NCBI RefSeq assembly: GCF_051622035.1
Contig: NC_135365.1
Span: 12,132,001-12,196,000 of the forward strand
Reading direction: 5' to 3'
Source of the DNA: Arctopsyche grandis
Taxonomy: Eukaryota; Arthropoda; Insecta; Trichoptera; Hydropsychidae
Length of the DNA: 64,000 nt
Within the stretch, counting starts at the first letter, position 1; each line of letters opens with the position of its first letter. A model generated the notes under the pieces. That model was given only the letters and a program-made list of their open reading frames with translations. It was not told the origin of the DNA and ran no database searches. Made by a program: the position numbers and the translations under genes. Shown here in pieces: positions 21,501-31,782 of this stretch.

Positions 21501-24040
21501 AAGAACGTTCGGTCGATTTAAGATTTTCGACGATGCATTGAGTAACTTAGTTTGATTATACATTTAAGTTTCATCATTAATTTAATTTATAGATCATTTT
21601 GTGTCTCGTTACAAATGCTGTCGAAATTGTCGTGTCCTTTTAGATGTGATTAGAATTTTATTATATTATACATCTATAAATGGTAGCTGTTTAGTGTCAA
21701 ATTGCGAGGTTGGGTTGTAATCGAAATAATATAACACGCAAGGTAGACCGTAAGCTGCTTATATGAATAACTTTTGTAGTGATGCAATCGATATAAGTAG
21801 CTCATTTAAATTGCCTGAAATTTTTCAGTTTTTATTTAAATCAATATATGTATGTATGTATAATAAAATTTGTTGCTTTCAATACTTGAAATATCTACCC
21901 AAGGTTCATAAAAAATGAGACTATTAAGAAAATGTTTATAAATCCAAAACACAACAACAATAAGCACATGTGAATAGTATCATATTACAGATAGATACAT
22001 ATATGGGAAAGTTTTAAATTCCTGCATCAACAAATTTTTGAATAAATGTATTTTGAACATTTCGGAGTGAGTAATTTTCGTGAAAAGTTGCATCAGTTTA
22101 TTTTTCACGTATGAAACGTAAACCATGTTTTTTTGTAAATTCAATGATACTGTATCTTGCGGAAAATATGAATATTTTTTGTTTTGGCTCTTTTATAGTA
22201 TATAATACACAACATATGTAGCTTATCTATATCTTTGTTTTTTTTTTTTGGTCATTACACCAAATCAACAGGTAGCTTATTAATCAAACTTATTACATAT
22301 TCTGAGCGATAGAACAAATATTTTCACAAGAAATTTTTATGCAATATATGTACATATTATATGCAAAGGTGAATAATTATCTATAGTAATTTTATTAACA
22401 CCAGGGCTATACTACATACATTCAAATTTTATATTATATATCTATATATTTTTATATTATATAACTATAGGTATATCTATCGATTCAAAATTTACCGACT
22501 CCGACTCCGACTCAACATTTTATCGGAGTCGGAGTCCAATTTTCAGCGATTTTAGTAAGATCGACTTTTCTTGCTAATGTAATAAATTGTTTGTAATAAA
22601 AATAATAGCGATTTTCAAAAAAATGAGAATAGAAAAAAGTATGAGACAGAAGAAACAATCAATTTTGTCGGCAACAAATCAAAATACCCGCAATTCAACT
22701 ATTGTATTTATAATGTAATTCAAATTCGTGCTTTTGATAAATAAATTATTAAATTTAAATTTATTAGTGGATTTACTTCAATAAAATTGGAGACTCTAGT
22801 TGACACATACCATAATAAAGAAAATAATAAAAAGGAGTCAGAGTCGGTTGATTTTTAGCGACTCCAACTCCACAGCCCTGATTTAAAAAAAAAATTAATG
22901 TTTAACAATGTATGTAAATTTTTGTCAATTTTACGTGCACTTATAATATTTGGATCAAGTCGACTTTAAATTTAGTATATAGATAAAAAAAAATAGGCAC
23001 AACCCTAACTTGGATTTTTTATATTTCAATCGCAGTTTCGTCTCAGATTGCTAAAATACATAAATTTATATGTATGGTTTATTGTATCATATTATATAAT
23101 ATGTATTTTTTGATTGCCACATTTTTATTTTAATAATGAAAAGAGAATTTCTGGTGAATGTAAATAAAATTTCATACCAAAAATCAGCGTTGAAACTTGA
23201 AATTTGAAACTGATATATGTATCATTAAATAATTCCTCCTTAATAATTTATTTATTTATTTAATAGCAAATTTCTAATTAAAACATGTAACCAAAATAAC
23301 AAAAGTAATAATAATCTAATATATAACTTTGCTAACTTTTAAATAATCTAATATTAACTTTTTCTAATATATACATATATAAGAGACTTTGTATGTAAGA
23401 ATGTATATATGTATGTATGTATGTATGTAAGTATCTTTAATTGGGAACTTCGTAAACAATACAAAGTTTCTATGAAGACAGTTCAATTGGTTGAATATTA
23501 TATTTTTTTCGATTCAAATAAATTTAATAAAAAACCAAATGAATATTTACTATTAGATTCGCCATGTTTACGCTGTTTATTTTACAAATACTGAGCGAAG
23601 CCGGGTAAAACAACTAGTAAATTATAAATTTAAATACAACAAAATTTAGCACAACCCTAACTTTTTAAATTGGGGGAATCGCGAAAATGGTTCAATCAAA
23701 ACTTCGTCGCACTTTTAAGAAACATCAAATAACCAAACACCGGTAGATTTGCCGCCAAAACAAACAAGTCTCAATCCATTCAATTAAATAGTTTTCCGAG
23801 CGATTTTTTCCTATTATACTATACATTGACATTAAAGTAAAATAAACCAATGAAAAAGTATACGTAATTGAGAAGCTTCTCAAAATAAACTCACTGCGTG
23901 TAGACGAAAACCCCAGTGGGCGATATGAAGATACCGGATCCGATGATAGTTCCAACGATGATGGCCACCCCATTCATCAGGGTGATCTTCCTCTTCAACT
24001 CCACCTTTTCGTCAGCAACTTTCTCCACCTCATCCCCCAT
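9587..24040 (-). CDS. SLC7 L-type/y+L-type amino acid transporter light subunit (paralogue A)
   Basis: Exons on the minus strand: 24040-23895, 19160-18862, 13652-13527, 12697-12556, 11320-11197, 10265-10065, 9988-9587. All junctions are GT-AG and phases close, giving 479 aa. The family exchanges neutral or cationic amino acids at the plasma membrane, normally as a heterodimer with a 4F2hc-like SLC3 glycoprotein. Seen here: the [15 protein letters not shown] signature of TM1 (GSG at 34-36), SGGDYAY, the YLNFVTEEL block, [14 protein letters not shown], and Cys133 (FFPECDPP), which aligns with the cysteine that bridges to the heavy chain (Cys164 in human LAT1). About twelve hydrophobic segments are expected. 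Long introns are filled with MITEs. Whether it is the fly CG1607/CG9413 type or the JhI-21/mnd type is not decidable here. It shares three intron sites with the gene at 52569-61178. Confidence 0.9.
10663..10850. mobile_element. MITE, GGTTCGGTGAT family, copy 2
   Basis: It starts GGTTCGGTGATTATTGGTCA and shares the interior of the copy at 275-497. The right end (GTGACTAATAATCCAATTA) matches the copy at 20977. It lies in intron 5 of the SLC7-A gene. Confidence 0.65.
10900..11010 (-). repeat. Remnant of a repeat ending ACCCGGCTTCGCTCGG
   Basis: The inverse of the terminal motif is present (ACCGAGCGAAGCTGGGTAAA), preceded by a TTACTATTACATTAGCCATG block. It is homologous to about 23510-23620 and, in the opposite orientation, 51582-51830. 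A widely dispersed retroelement-like repeat; no ORF. Confidence 0.5.
11350..12540. other. SLC7-A intron 4; possible LTR-like promoter block
   Basis: Most of the intron is unremarkable. Around 11920 there is TGTATAAAAGTGG, a good TATA box, with an insect-like initiator context (TTCATCACG) about 40 bp downstream. It is preceded by moderately GC-rich sequence from about 11480. No duplicated partner is present in the window, so I cannot say whether this is a solo LTR or chance. Confidence 0.25.
12735..13022 (+). mobile_element. tRNA-derived SINE, interrupted copy
   Basis: A tRNA-like head with an A-box-like TAGTGGTTAGC is followed by the family core (GTCGATCGTTTCCTATCA, GAAACGGTTCC). The tail, GGCCAGGAAGGCACATTGGG, appears once at about 12990 and again at about 13460, on both sides of a foldback insertion. 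The same core occurs near 49210 (+) and, inverted, at 59650-60109 and 62146-62609. The lineage is a Pol III-type SINE; head and tail borders are approximate. Confidence 0.65.
13022..13405. mobile_element. Foldback-type element, copy 2
   Basis: The inverted arms are ACGGGACCGAAAGTGAAACG at ~13034 and its complement CGTTTCACTTTCGGTCCCGT at ~13375. Inside lies the AGTGGCATGCGG core that is homologous to 4911-5091. It sits within a SINE tail, part of which is repeated on both sides (TTTGTATCAAATATACAATT), so the SINE tail was duplicated or the element mobilised a piece of it. It carries the single GTAC that represents the empty site of the LTR at 5120-5559. Confidence 0.6.
13405..13500 (+). repeat. 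Second copy of SINE tail flanking the foldback
   Basis: ATATTTGTATCAAATATACA and GGCCAGGAAGGCACATTGGG repeat the sequence at about 12962-13020 almost exactly. The repeat ends only some 30 bp downstream of exon 3 of the minus-strand transporter gene, i.e. in the intron next to its donor site. Confidence 0.7.
14360..14575 (-). repeat. Dispersed repeat, AACAAACTAGTATGTTCAT family, copy 1
   Basis: The complement reads through GTTTTGACATCTT, GTGTCATGCGATACC and AACAAACTAGTATGTTCAT. Homologous blocks are at about 21185-21420 and 40930-41270. No ORF and no clear termini; probably non-autonomous. The rest of 13660-14350 shows nothing I can name. Confidence 0.6.
14590..14740. repeat. Probable DNA-transposon end (CAGTGCCGGTTTTAGG)
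   Basis: GC-rich sequence beginning CAGTGCCGGTTTTAGGGG, followed by repeated GCGCCAAA/GGGCGCC motifs. It resembles the decayed terminal region of hAT-like elements. No opposite end was found, so the call is tentative. Confidence 0.35.
15265..15393 (-). mobile_element. TAGAGGTAGG hAT-like MITE, copy 1
   Basis: It is the complement of the family consensus: GGACCCAGAGCGTGCCGCGT at the left and GGCTATCCTACCTCTA at the right. It carries the central hairpin (TTGTTAAAGGTTTGCTGAAC / TTTACAA). The left end has lost the TAGTCACC terminus. Confidence 0.75.
15400..17240. other. SLC7-A intron 2, no recognised gene
   Basis: A/T-rich DNA with simple ACATATGTATG repeats and no convincing ORF or terminal repeats. 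The longest minus-strand open stretch (15827-16051) has no recognisable domain. Confidence 0.4.
17248..18285. mobile_element. Foldback element with ~300-bp inverted arms
   Basis: The left arm starts TTTTGGCTGATTAACGAGAA and the right arm ends CTCGTTAATCAGCCAAAA. The match continues far inward, through CATGTTCCTGCC/GGCAGGAACATG and CGATCGAAAAGCGCCAGAC/GTCTGGCGCTTTTCGATCG. An extra TTAATCAGCCAAAACGTA lies just outside the right end. A hAT-like MITE (17519-17651) is nested in the left arm with its own duplication. No coding sequence seen in the ~270-bp core. Confidence 0.75.
17519..17651 (-). mobile_element. TAGAGGTAGG hAT-like MITE, copy 2, 8-bp TSD
   Basis: This 133-bp copy starts TAGTCACCGG and ends CCTACCTCTA, flanked by exact 8-bp duplications CGCCAGAC (17511-17518 and 17652-17659). 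An 8-bp duplication with TA-G ends is hAT-like. The unduplicated target is still visible in the opposite foldback arm (GTCTGGCG near 17980). Confidence 0.9.
19579..19960. mobile_element. Composite hAT-like repeat
   Basis: It starts with TAGAGGTAGGA and holds the GGACCCAGAGCGCGCCGTTC and TTGTAAATGCATTGTTAAAG motifs of the 133-bp MITE. It also has GGGCGTTTTGGGTCTATTT and CTTTACTAATGAGTAAA motifs found again near 50980. The structure looks like a longer relative or rearranged fusion of the same group. Limits uncertain. Confidence 0.45.
20553..20654 (+). mobile_element. TAGAGGTAGG hAT-like MITE, copy 3, internally deleted
   Basis: Both ends are present (TAGAGGTAGGATAGTCACAG...TCCGGTGACTA), but about 30 bp covering one side of the central hairpin is missing. 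GATATCA(G/C) flanks both sides, with two extra bases on the left. Confidence 0.75.
20977..21165. mobile_element. MITE, GGTTCGGTGAT family, copy 3
   Basis: It begins GGTTCGGTGATCATTGGTCA and shares GGAACATCTGGCAGCCGAAA with copy 1 and GTGACTAATAATCCAATTA with copy 2. It lies in intron 1 of the SLC7-A gene. Confidence 0.7.
21185..21420 (+). repeat. Dispersed repeat, AACAAACTAGTATGTTCAT family, copy 2
   Basis: It contains TTTTGACATCTCAAAGGTTT, AAGTTTCATGCAACACC and AACAAACTAGTATGTTCAT. It matches the complement of 14360-14575 and, on the same strand, about 41025-41260. Confidence 0.6.
22402..22882. mobile_element. hAT-like element with TCGGAGTCGG subterminal repeats
   Basis: The right end reads CTCCACAGCCCTG and the left has CAGGGCTATA, with arrays of GACTCCGACTCC and GGAGTCGGAGTC between them. 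This architecture is common in hAT-type non-autonomous elements. The left boundary is unsure. Confidence 0.45.
22885..23890. other. SLC7-A intron 1, repeat remnant only
   Basis: AT-rich, with (ATGT)n near 23405. A fragment at 23510-23620 contains ACTGAGCGAAGCCGGGTAAA, the inverse of the ACCCGGCTTCGCTCGG terminal motif. No gene seen. Confidence 0.4.
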
Positions 24041-26895
24041 AGCAACGGTTCGCGTCACTCACACACACGCACAAACTCTCGATTTCCTCCAAAAAACCTC
24101 GATTTTTTGCAAAATAATACACGTAACCGTCGATTTACACGAGTCGACGAACTGTCACGTCGACGTCAACCCTCAACGTCATGTTTTTAGGGGGTTTGCG
24201 AAAGATATGGGGTTGTTTTATCTGACGCACGTGCACGCCGGCTTCACTTCCAACACCATGTGCTTTGCCAGACACGAGCTTTTCCTTCACTACAGAAACG
24301 TCGCTATGCCAGTGGCTCTCCAACTTCAGTGAAATTGTAAGTTATAAAATGTTTTTGGTTTGGAGAATTGTCGTCTATCTGTGTATGTAGATTGGAGATT
24401 TATTTATTTAAAGTTTGGCCCATTGTAGCATTACTGGAATTTCTAATGCGCCACAATGGTCAAAAATATAACAGAAAAGAAAGAAAATAATAACTAAAGG
24501 AATTAGACATGACAAAAACAAAACATATACACAAAAAACACATTTAACACAATCATAAAAATAATAAGCTATATAATAGCGGATAATAATAATAATAATA
24601 ATTACAAATTATTATTAAATATCAACAAAGAAGGGAATGTCTTATAAAAGAAGAAAGAGAAAGAAAAATAAATATAAACATATGTATATAAATACACAGA
24701 TAAAAATACATTTATACATAATCATAAAAAATAGTAGCAGATAACGTAAAAATATCAAATATAAAATATAACATAAGGAATGTCTTGCACCTACAGCCAG
24801 TTCCAATAAATAAGAACCAACTGCATATACAAGATATGCCTTTGAGGCCCAAATATAAAATATTAAATCAAAATTCCACTCATAAATCACGATCAATCAT
24901 GAAAGCAATGCTGAGCGCAGACTACCAGACTAGAATACCAGACTGCCAGACTGCCAGGTTAGAATAATATCCGACAATTTACGCTCACTAAAATGGAAAA
25001 TATCACATTCAGACTCGATCGCCGCAACGATTTCATTAAGAAGTCGAATAGCTCTTGGAATAGGAGCCATTCGAAAAAGGAACCGTACGAGCAGGAGATA
25101 AACATAGAAGATAAACTCCAAAATTATATATAATAGGAGATGTCCAAAAGCTGATGATCAATTAGATGAAATCTTTCGAGTTCTATGGTCATGTGTGTAT
25201 TTCATGTGTTTTTCAATAGTTGAGCTAAAACATTGAAATGTTCATTCTGTCTTATTTTATATTTAAAGTTATCGCAATGAGCTGATAGTGGCTGCTTTAT
25301 TTTAATAACAATAAAATTTACACGCACTTGTATTCGCTATCTAAACGATATTGACCCGCCGAATTCTGGATAATAATCTGATTTCGTTGAAGGAAAAAAT
25401 ATTATTAATTCGTTTGCAAATATTCTCTTATGTAATGAATGTTAAATCGTCCATAAAAAAAGCGTTATATGCTAATTTTATATTTTAGACATCTTATTTA
25501 AATTTTTTATTATAATGTGTTAATATACTAACGAGCGTAGATATTTTTCATATTACATAAGTAAATAGTGACTTAAAGATTCGTATAAAATAAGCGCCAT
25601 TCCAAAGATAGTTTCAAATCAGTTAAAATGATGAAATGTTTTTAAATTTTTAAAATGATAAAATGTGTTATTTATATAAAAACATTAAACACATTAATTA
25701 GAATTTAATTTTAAAGGCATTACATTTGATTTTAAGGAAAAATTGATATACATATAATAAATAAGTGCAATATCTAGATTATGGAACGTTTACTTCTAAT
25801 TATGTATATAATTTCAATACTCTGAACTTTCCAGTTGCTTAGACTTTAGAGAATTACTTTACATCGCAATAATTGCAATTTCTATTTGAATTGAATGGAG
25901 ATCAAATATTGTTTGTATCCATAAATCACCATAAATAATGAATATATGTATGTATGCATATTAAATAATAAATTTTAAAAACTGAAAACATCATACACAA
26001 ATTAACTATCACGCTATCATTCAAATGTTTATATAACGTGATAATTTGATTTCATCATAAACAGTACGCATGATGTATCTCGAACAGGCGCATAATTACT
26101 ATGCCGCACGAGCATGCGGTGCATGCGGGCCTTTTATATTTAGGGGCTGGAAAAGTTTTTAAATGAAAATATGTACTAGACATTTTTCAAACAAAAATAT
26201 TGGATGTCGTAAAATTTATCCATATGACTTATAATAAGAAGAAATAGTTTTAGTTAATTTTTTATTAGTATTAATAGTAAGAAAATTTAATACTCTAAAT
26301 TTGATACGCAACACTTTGTGTCGAATTTTAAAGATTTTGAACTTCTACTCACGACATTTAATAGTTTCCCGTTATATTACAATAATAAGGACTGTTTACA
26401 ATAATAATGATCTATGATGAAATAAAAATTAATGTTAAAAACGATGTTGAAATTAAAAAAAATGGTTAATAAAATATTTTCGTTTCATTTGTGTATTGTG
26501 ATCTCCAGTTTTTTTTCAGAAACGCTGGAGATACGTGTGGTTTCGTTCGAGATTTTCGGATAGTTATTTTATTTTAAACAAAATATTCGATAACGTGATG
26601 TACTAGTGTTTTTTTTTCAAACATGAATTTGAATTTTAAATGTACGAATAAAATTGAGTGTTAATAAATAAATCTCTTGTAAAATAAATTAATTACAATA
26701 ATCCAAAATGGATAGTTTGAAAGAAACACTGAGTGGAGCACAGAAAATAAAAATGAAACAACATGAAGCATTCAATAACAATATTTCCAAAACTTCACCA
26801 ATTTTAAGTGAAAAATCAACGAAGAACTGAAGAAAGCGTCGAAACAATCGAACAAACTTTTAATTAAAATAATCAATTTAATTTTATTAAAAAAT
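24041..26895. other. Intergenic: 5' flank of SLC7-A, then retroelement-like remnant
   Basis: 24041-24330 is the 5' leader or promoter of the minus-strand transporter and is relatively GC-rich. From about 24395 a T-rich start and A-rich body run into complex sequence at 24900-25140 (AAAAAGGAACCGTACGAGCA) that looks like the decayed 3' part of a retroelement. 25140-26895 is AT-rich, with one hAT-like fragment at about 26090-26150 (GTGCATGCGGGCC). No gene recognised. Confidence 0.35.
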
Positions 26896-27424
26896 TGTTG
26901 TGGCTATTTGCAGGTATTATATCTGCGAATTATTGGCTATTTGCAGGTACTATATCTGCGACAGGGGCAAAGCCTTCTGCGCATGCGTGTGAACTTATAA
27001 TCCGATTATAATTTCTTACATTTAATGTATGCTAGACTTGTTTAATCAATCGTTCATTATACATGAAGTAAATAAATTTCGCACGTTATTATAATAGATT
27101 CATATCATTTAGCTAGTTCGCGGCTTGTACTTGTATGTAGATATTATACGTTGTATATGATAATAATTTTCTAACAATTAATAATATTAACTAATTTGGA
27201 TTTCATTTTTTACCCTACATCACTTTACGAGTTCGAACTAAATTTTAAGAGGTTTAAAACAAAATTTTAACAGTAAACACGCTGACAGTGACAGTTCACG
27301 CGGATGCGCAGAAGGCTTTGCGCCTGTCGCAGATATAGTACCTGCAAATAGCCAATAATTCGCAGATATTGTACTTGCAAATAGCCAATAATTTGCAGAT
27401 ATAGTACCTTCAAATAGCCACAAT
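26896..27424. mobile_element. Foldback element with 33-bp tandem units in the arms
   Basis: The left end has two units, and the right end three inverted units, of a 33-bp repeat (GGCTATTTGCAGGTATTATA + TCTGCGAATTATT). The match continues into GGCAAAGCCTTCTGCGCATG and its complement. The unique middle (CCGATTATAATTTCTTACAT through TTAGCTAGTTCGCGGCTTGT) recurs at 63789-64000. No transposase seen. Confidence 0.8.
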
Positions 27425-29330
27425 CTAAAAAAAATACTAAACGGGGCCTTTTGTTAATATTTGCATGTGGGGCCCAAATTTTTCTAGTTAAACGCCACTG
27501 ATCTCGAATAATGCAATTGAGGAAAAAAATTGGCGTAAAATTCAAATTCAAATCAAAATACACTCTCTGTTCCGAATTTTGTAATATATACTTTTGTTAT
27601 TGTTATCCAAGGGTCAACACAAATAGATTATACTGTTTGATTTGCGCAATAGAAAAAAAACATTATCGAAATTATCCGACGACATTGAAATATGTTTACA
27701 TATGATGTTTACGATTGTATAAATAAATTACATATAAATAAACAAGGAACCGATTGAGATGCATCGAACTAGCGTAGTACGCACGTGCAATAGAGCGAGA
27801 GGCGCTTTTAAAACGAGCTAAAAGGCGACAGCTACATACGACACGGCAATAGTTAGAAAGAAACAGCTATATTTTTCAAAGCACAGTCTATTATGCGACT
27901 CTTGCCAGGTGAGTGAAAAGGACTGTTGCCAAAACGAGCATTTGTCGTGGAAAATCGTACACATTAAATCAACCATACACTACCGGTCATCTGAAATTAA
28001 TTAGTATACAAACTGATCTGAATTATATACATGCATTTTGAGGTTAGAATATACTCACTGATTAGTGACTGTTGAATATATTTCACTAATATTTATTTTG
28101 GTCTTTGTTACTTTGTGAGGGTTCGTGGTGTGTGTGGGTATATTCACGCGAAAATTCGTCACACCTAGCGAAAAGGAAACTGCTTCTGTGTTCAACTTTA
28201 TTCGAAACTGATTGCGAGCTGAACAACCTTGGCCGAGAAAGTTGAATGGCTATTTTCACGGAAAACTTGAGTACGCGTGTCGCCTCCGTGGAACTAGTTT
28301 TCATTCGTAATACGACACCGGTAGAAAATTTATGCAAGTTGTGCAAAACGCTTGCTATCACGCTAGAAGTTAGATACTACTGAATTGCTAATACGAAATT
28401 GTTGCAGTTCTAAAATGTTATCAATTCAGTGGCAAAAGTCAATTTTAAGTAGGTATTCCAATATTCGTAAAAAATGATTCGTATAAATACATACAAACAT
28501 GGTTCACGACCGTGAACCTGTTCTGAATTGAAAATAAGAAGTGCGCAAATTACGTTTCGCGTATACTTTTTTGTAGATTGATTTTACTTACATCTTATTA
28601 GTCGATCATTCATTGTGTTTGGCGAACGAAGGCCTTTTCCATTCATCCTGCCTTTTCTATGTACATAAATGCATCCATTGAAATCCTCACAGTTGCCAGA
28701 AGTCAACAAAGCAGACTGGTTCATTAAACAATGAAAAAAACATAAAGGGCATTCTAAGACAAAGAAAACCGCCTCGGATACCGATGATAAGGATAACTCA
28801 CAAAAGCATAAGCAAAACAAATAATTAAAATTTGTTTTCAAATTTTTTATAGATTACATCAATTGCACTTAAAATTAAAGTCTCAAGTTCACTTGATTCA
28901 CAAACTTCAAGAAATCAATGCTCTACATACTTTCCTTAACGTTAAACCACCACTTTTTTTTAAATTGTTTTACGAATTTGCAGATATTTCCAATACCATT
29001 TTTGCGGCTCCGTGACAACCAAACGCATGACAAGAGAACACACGACAACTGAACACAGCGACAATTTCACACAGTGCCATGTGGACTTACATATACATAG
29101 ACCACAGAACACAACCCGCAAAAAGTTTGGAATAGTATGTAATACAAATAAAATAAATGATAAAATACTCATGTTTTTTTGTCATGCGTTCAGTTGTCTG
29201 GTGACCTATTTCTGCAGTCATGCAATGAAGAAAGTTTTCGATGTAATTATTACTTAAAATATTATATATTTCAATATAATTACAGACACTAATTGTTTTT
29301 TGTAATTCATGAATTTCTAAATATATTATT
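27425..29330. other. Intergenic, no supported gene
   Basis: A hAT-like end (GGGGCCTTTTG ... GCCACTG) occupies about 27437-27500. Beyond it is AT-rich DNA with several short open stretches (e.g. minus strand 28086-28303) that lack domain features. I support no gene here. Confidence 0.4.
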
Positions 29331-30730
29331 ACTAGTGTTGTACCCGATGAAATATCATCGCATGGGTTTTGGTATATTAATTTATTGTGTTTATATTTAT
29401 ATTTAATTGTTTGATATGAAAAAATATGGTAAAACTACTTACCTACATATGTACATATAAACAATATAAAACACCAATAGAAAAATTAATTAAATACATG
29501 TTCAATAGATGGCGTTAAATGCTCAGAGACTTCTATTATCCTAGAGGAAACATTGGTAGCAAACATTCGTACGTTTTGTTGGCATTTTTAGCTTTGACAT
29601 GCATATGTATGTCGAATCGAAAAGACTATTATAGTACAGCGAGCGTTATCTCAGATACACACACAGAATAACGATATTATATGATACCTGCACAAAACAT
29701 TTGGGGCATCTTTAGTATTATTTTTTTACGTTATAATTTATAAATATACCCTGGAATCCCTATCACCATATCAAATATACATATAATATCGCTACTCTGT
29801 TTGTGTGTCTGTCTTTCTGGCTGCCTGAGATAACGCTCGCCGTACTGTAATAGTTGTTTCGATTCGTTATATGTACATATGGGATCCATGAATGTGTGCG
29901 GGAGGATATTCAAAGTCAAAGTCTTTACGGAACTCGTTTAATGTCTTCGCTTCGGGCTCGACCAGCGAGTGACGCGCAAAGCGACACCAGGTCTGCCAAC
30001 TTAAAATATTCTCATTCATACCAATCCCACACACATATGTATGTACGTCACTGCTAAAACGTAGACGATGATATAATAACAAAAGAAAACAACTTCTATA
30101 TATACTAATCGATGCCAATCTTTCCGCTTGGCTGAGAATTTACCGCCATCTATTGAAAATGTATTTAATTAATTTTTCTATTGGTATTTTATATTGTTAA
30201 CATGTAGATAGGTAGGTAGTTTTTACCTGTTTTTCGTATTAAACAATTAAATTAAATATATTTAAAAGGTATTTTAAAAAATTTGACCGCGTGGGGATCG
30301 AACTCATGACCGGCGACACATATTTTAATTTATTACATACCTCCTTTACGTTTCACTTACGATTACAATTCAGGAAAAAGCTTGCTTCTTATCCGATCGT
30401 TTTCATACTTTGCCATATTGCTCATTTTGATCATCAATATAAGTAAATGGATCCTCCGCCATTACGATGGTGCAAAAATATCGTGCAAGACGCGTTTGAT
30501 ATCTGCCCGCCGAGATAGTCGTTGATGTTTATCAATCTTTTGTTTATTAGATTTAAACATAGATGGCGGTAGTAAAATAAAATTATTGTTTTTATTCAAA
30601 ATAATTATTTTATATACAAAGTATAGAAGAGGTATGTTTTTAAAACAAGTCTTCGGAATCATTAATTTTATTTGATAACTTAATATGCCAACACCCATGC
30701 GATGATATCTCATCGGGTACAACACTGGTA
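29331..30730. mobile_element. Large inverted-repeat element, Penelope-like arrangement possible
   Basis: The left end ACTAGTGTTGTACCCGATGA and the right end TCATCGGGTACAACACTGGT form an inverted repeat of about 45 bp (CATCGCATGGGT/ACCCATGCGATG). A second inner pair (TTAATTAAATACATGTTCAA at 29490 versus TGAAAATGTATTTAATTAAT at 30152) and a third (GCGAGCGTTATCTCAGATAC versus TGAGATAACGCTCGC) fold around a centre near 29720. About 400 bp at 30270-30680 is present on one side only. No complete reverse transcriptase is visible, so classification is open. Confidence 0.6.
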
Positions 30731-30955
30731 CATTTATATTATAAATGTACTAGTGTTGTACATTTATAATATAAATGTAATTATATTTGATAGGGTAAGT
30801 TTATATGCATAAAATAATGTTACAAATTTTAATCGAATTAAAATGCATAGCACACATTTGCTATTTTTTTCTGCTAGAGAATAGTACTGCGCTATTTCGA
30901 TGAAACGTGACGTATATACAATTAGCGTTTCTTCAAACTCACCTACCGTTTTCAG

Positions 30956-31206
30956 TGACGACAACACATCAGAATGCTGAAAAGTGGAATGGAACACGAG
31001 CAGTGGCGGGAGTCCTCCTCCAGAAATAACGCGACTGCTGATGATTCAGAGAATTCAATGATGCACCTCGCTAAACAACTGGCGGCATCTCTTGGATGTG
31101 ATCTTAGTCTCCGTTCAAGCGGCGTCATCATCATCCATAGCACACTCCAACTTCTGGCACACACAAACAGCGATACTGTCACACTAGCTGCACCTGCACA
31201 CGACAC
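30956..31206 (+). other. Candidate exon (acceptor and donor consensus, 78-codon open frame)
   Basis: CTACCGTTTTCAG precedes 30956, and GTGAGT follows 31206. From ATG 30974 an open frame (MLKSGMEHEQWRESS...) runs through the donor to the next stop at 31210. The minus strand is also open over much of this stretch, and no domain is recognisable. It could be an upstream or alternative exon of the Mohawk gene, a separate gene's first exon, or chance. Confidence 0.25.
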
Positions 31207-31782
31207 GTGAGTCAACAATGATAATACGAAAAACACAACAATAACAAATCTAACAATAACATGCTAACAACAACAAACGATTGAAAACCTTACGTGTAAT
31301 TTTGCAAACATCAAACCCAAAACATACATAGAATAAGATGTAAATCACTTTCTAGTACACACATCGACACATTTGGGACAATTTAAAACGCAACACATAA
31401 ATGCCGCGCAGTATCCATTGTTTGTTATAAATATTAAAGTGAACTGTAAAATGTGAGACGTGTATCAATTTTCAGTGGAACATTGCTTTATGAGTAGTCT
31501 CTTTCATGTTACTGCGTCAGGACATTCCAATTTCATTGTTGCAATGGCGACTTGAGCTGAAAAAAGCTTCTTTGTTCCGTTTTTGGCTTTCGCTTTTTCC
31601 GTTGTCTATTTATAAGCGTCTTTTAATTTTTTTCGTATTATTTTATGTCTGTCTTGTTACAGTCCATCCCCTGCTGCGAAGTTTAATCGTCGACGCGCTG
31701 TCTTCTCGTTAGCATCTTCGTCTAAACCTTCTGCAGACCAAACATGATAGTTAGACTGTTGCGCATTTAATCAGTATCAAGT

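Noticed and set aside
23916-24332. 138-codon plus-strand ORF opposite SLC7-A exon 1
   Set aside because: It is the antisense shadow of the transporter's first exon and leader; no independent domain.
28086-28361. 91-codon minus-strand ORF
   Set aside because: No ATG at its 5' end (first ATG is well inside), no domain, and AT-rich intergenic setting.
31506-31712. 68-codon ORF just upstream of mkx
   Set aside because: Hydrophobic/low-complexity reading of the promoter/leader region; no splice or domain support.
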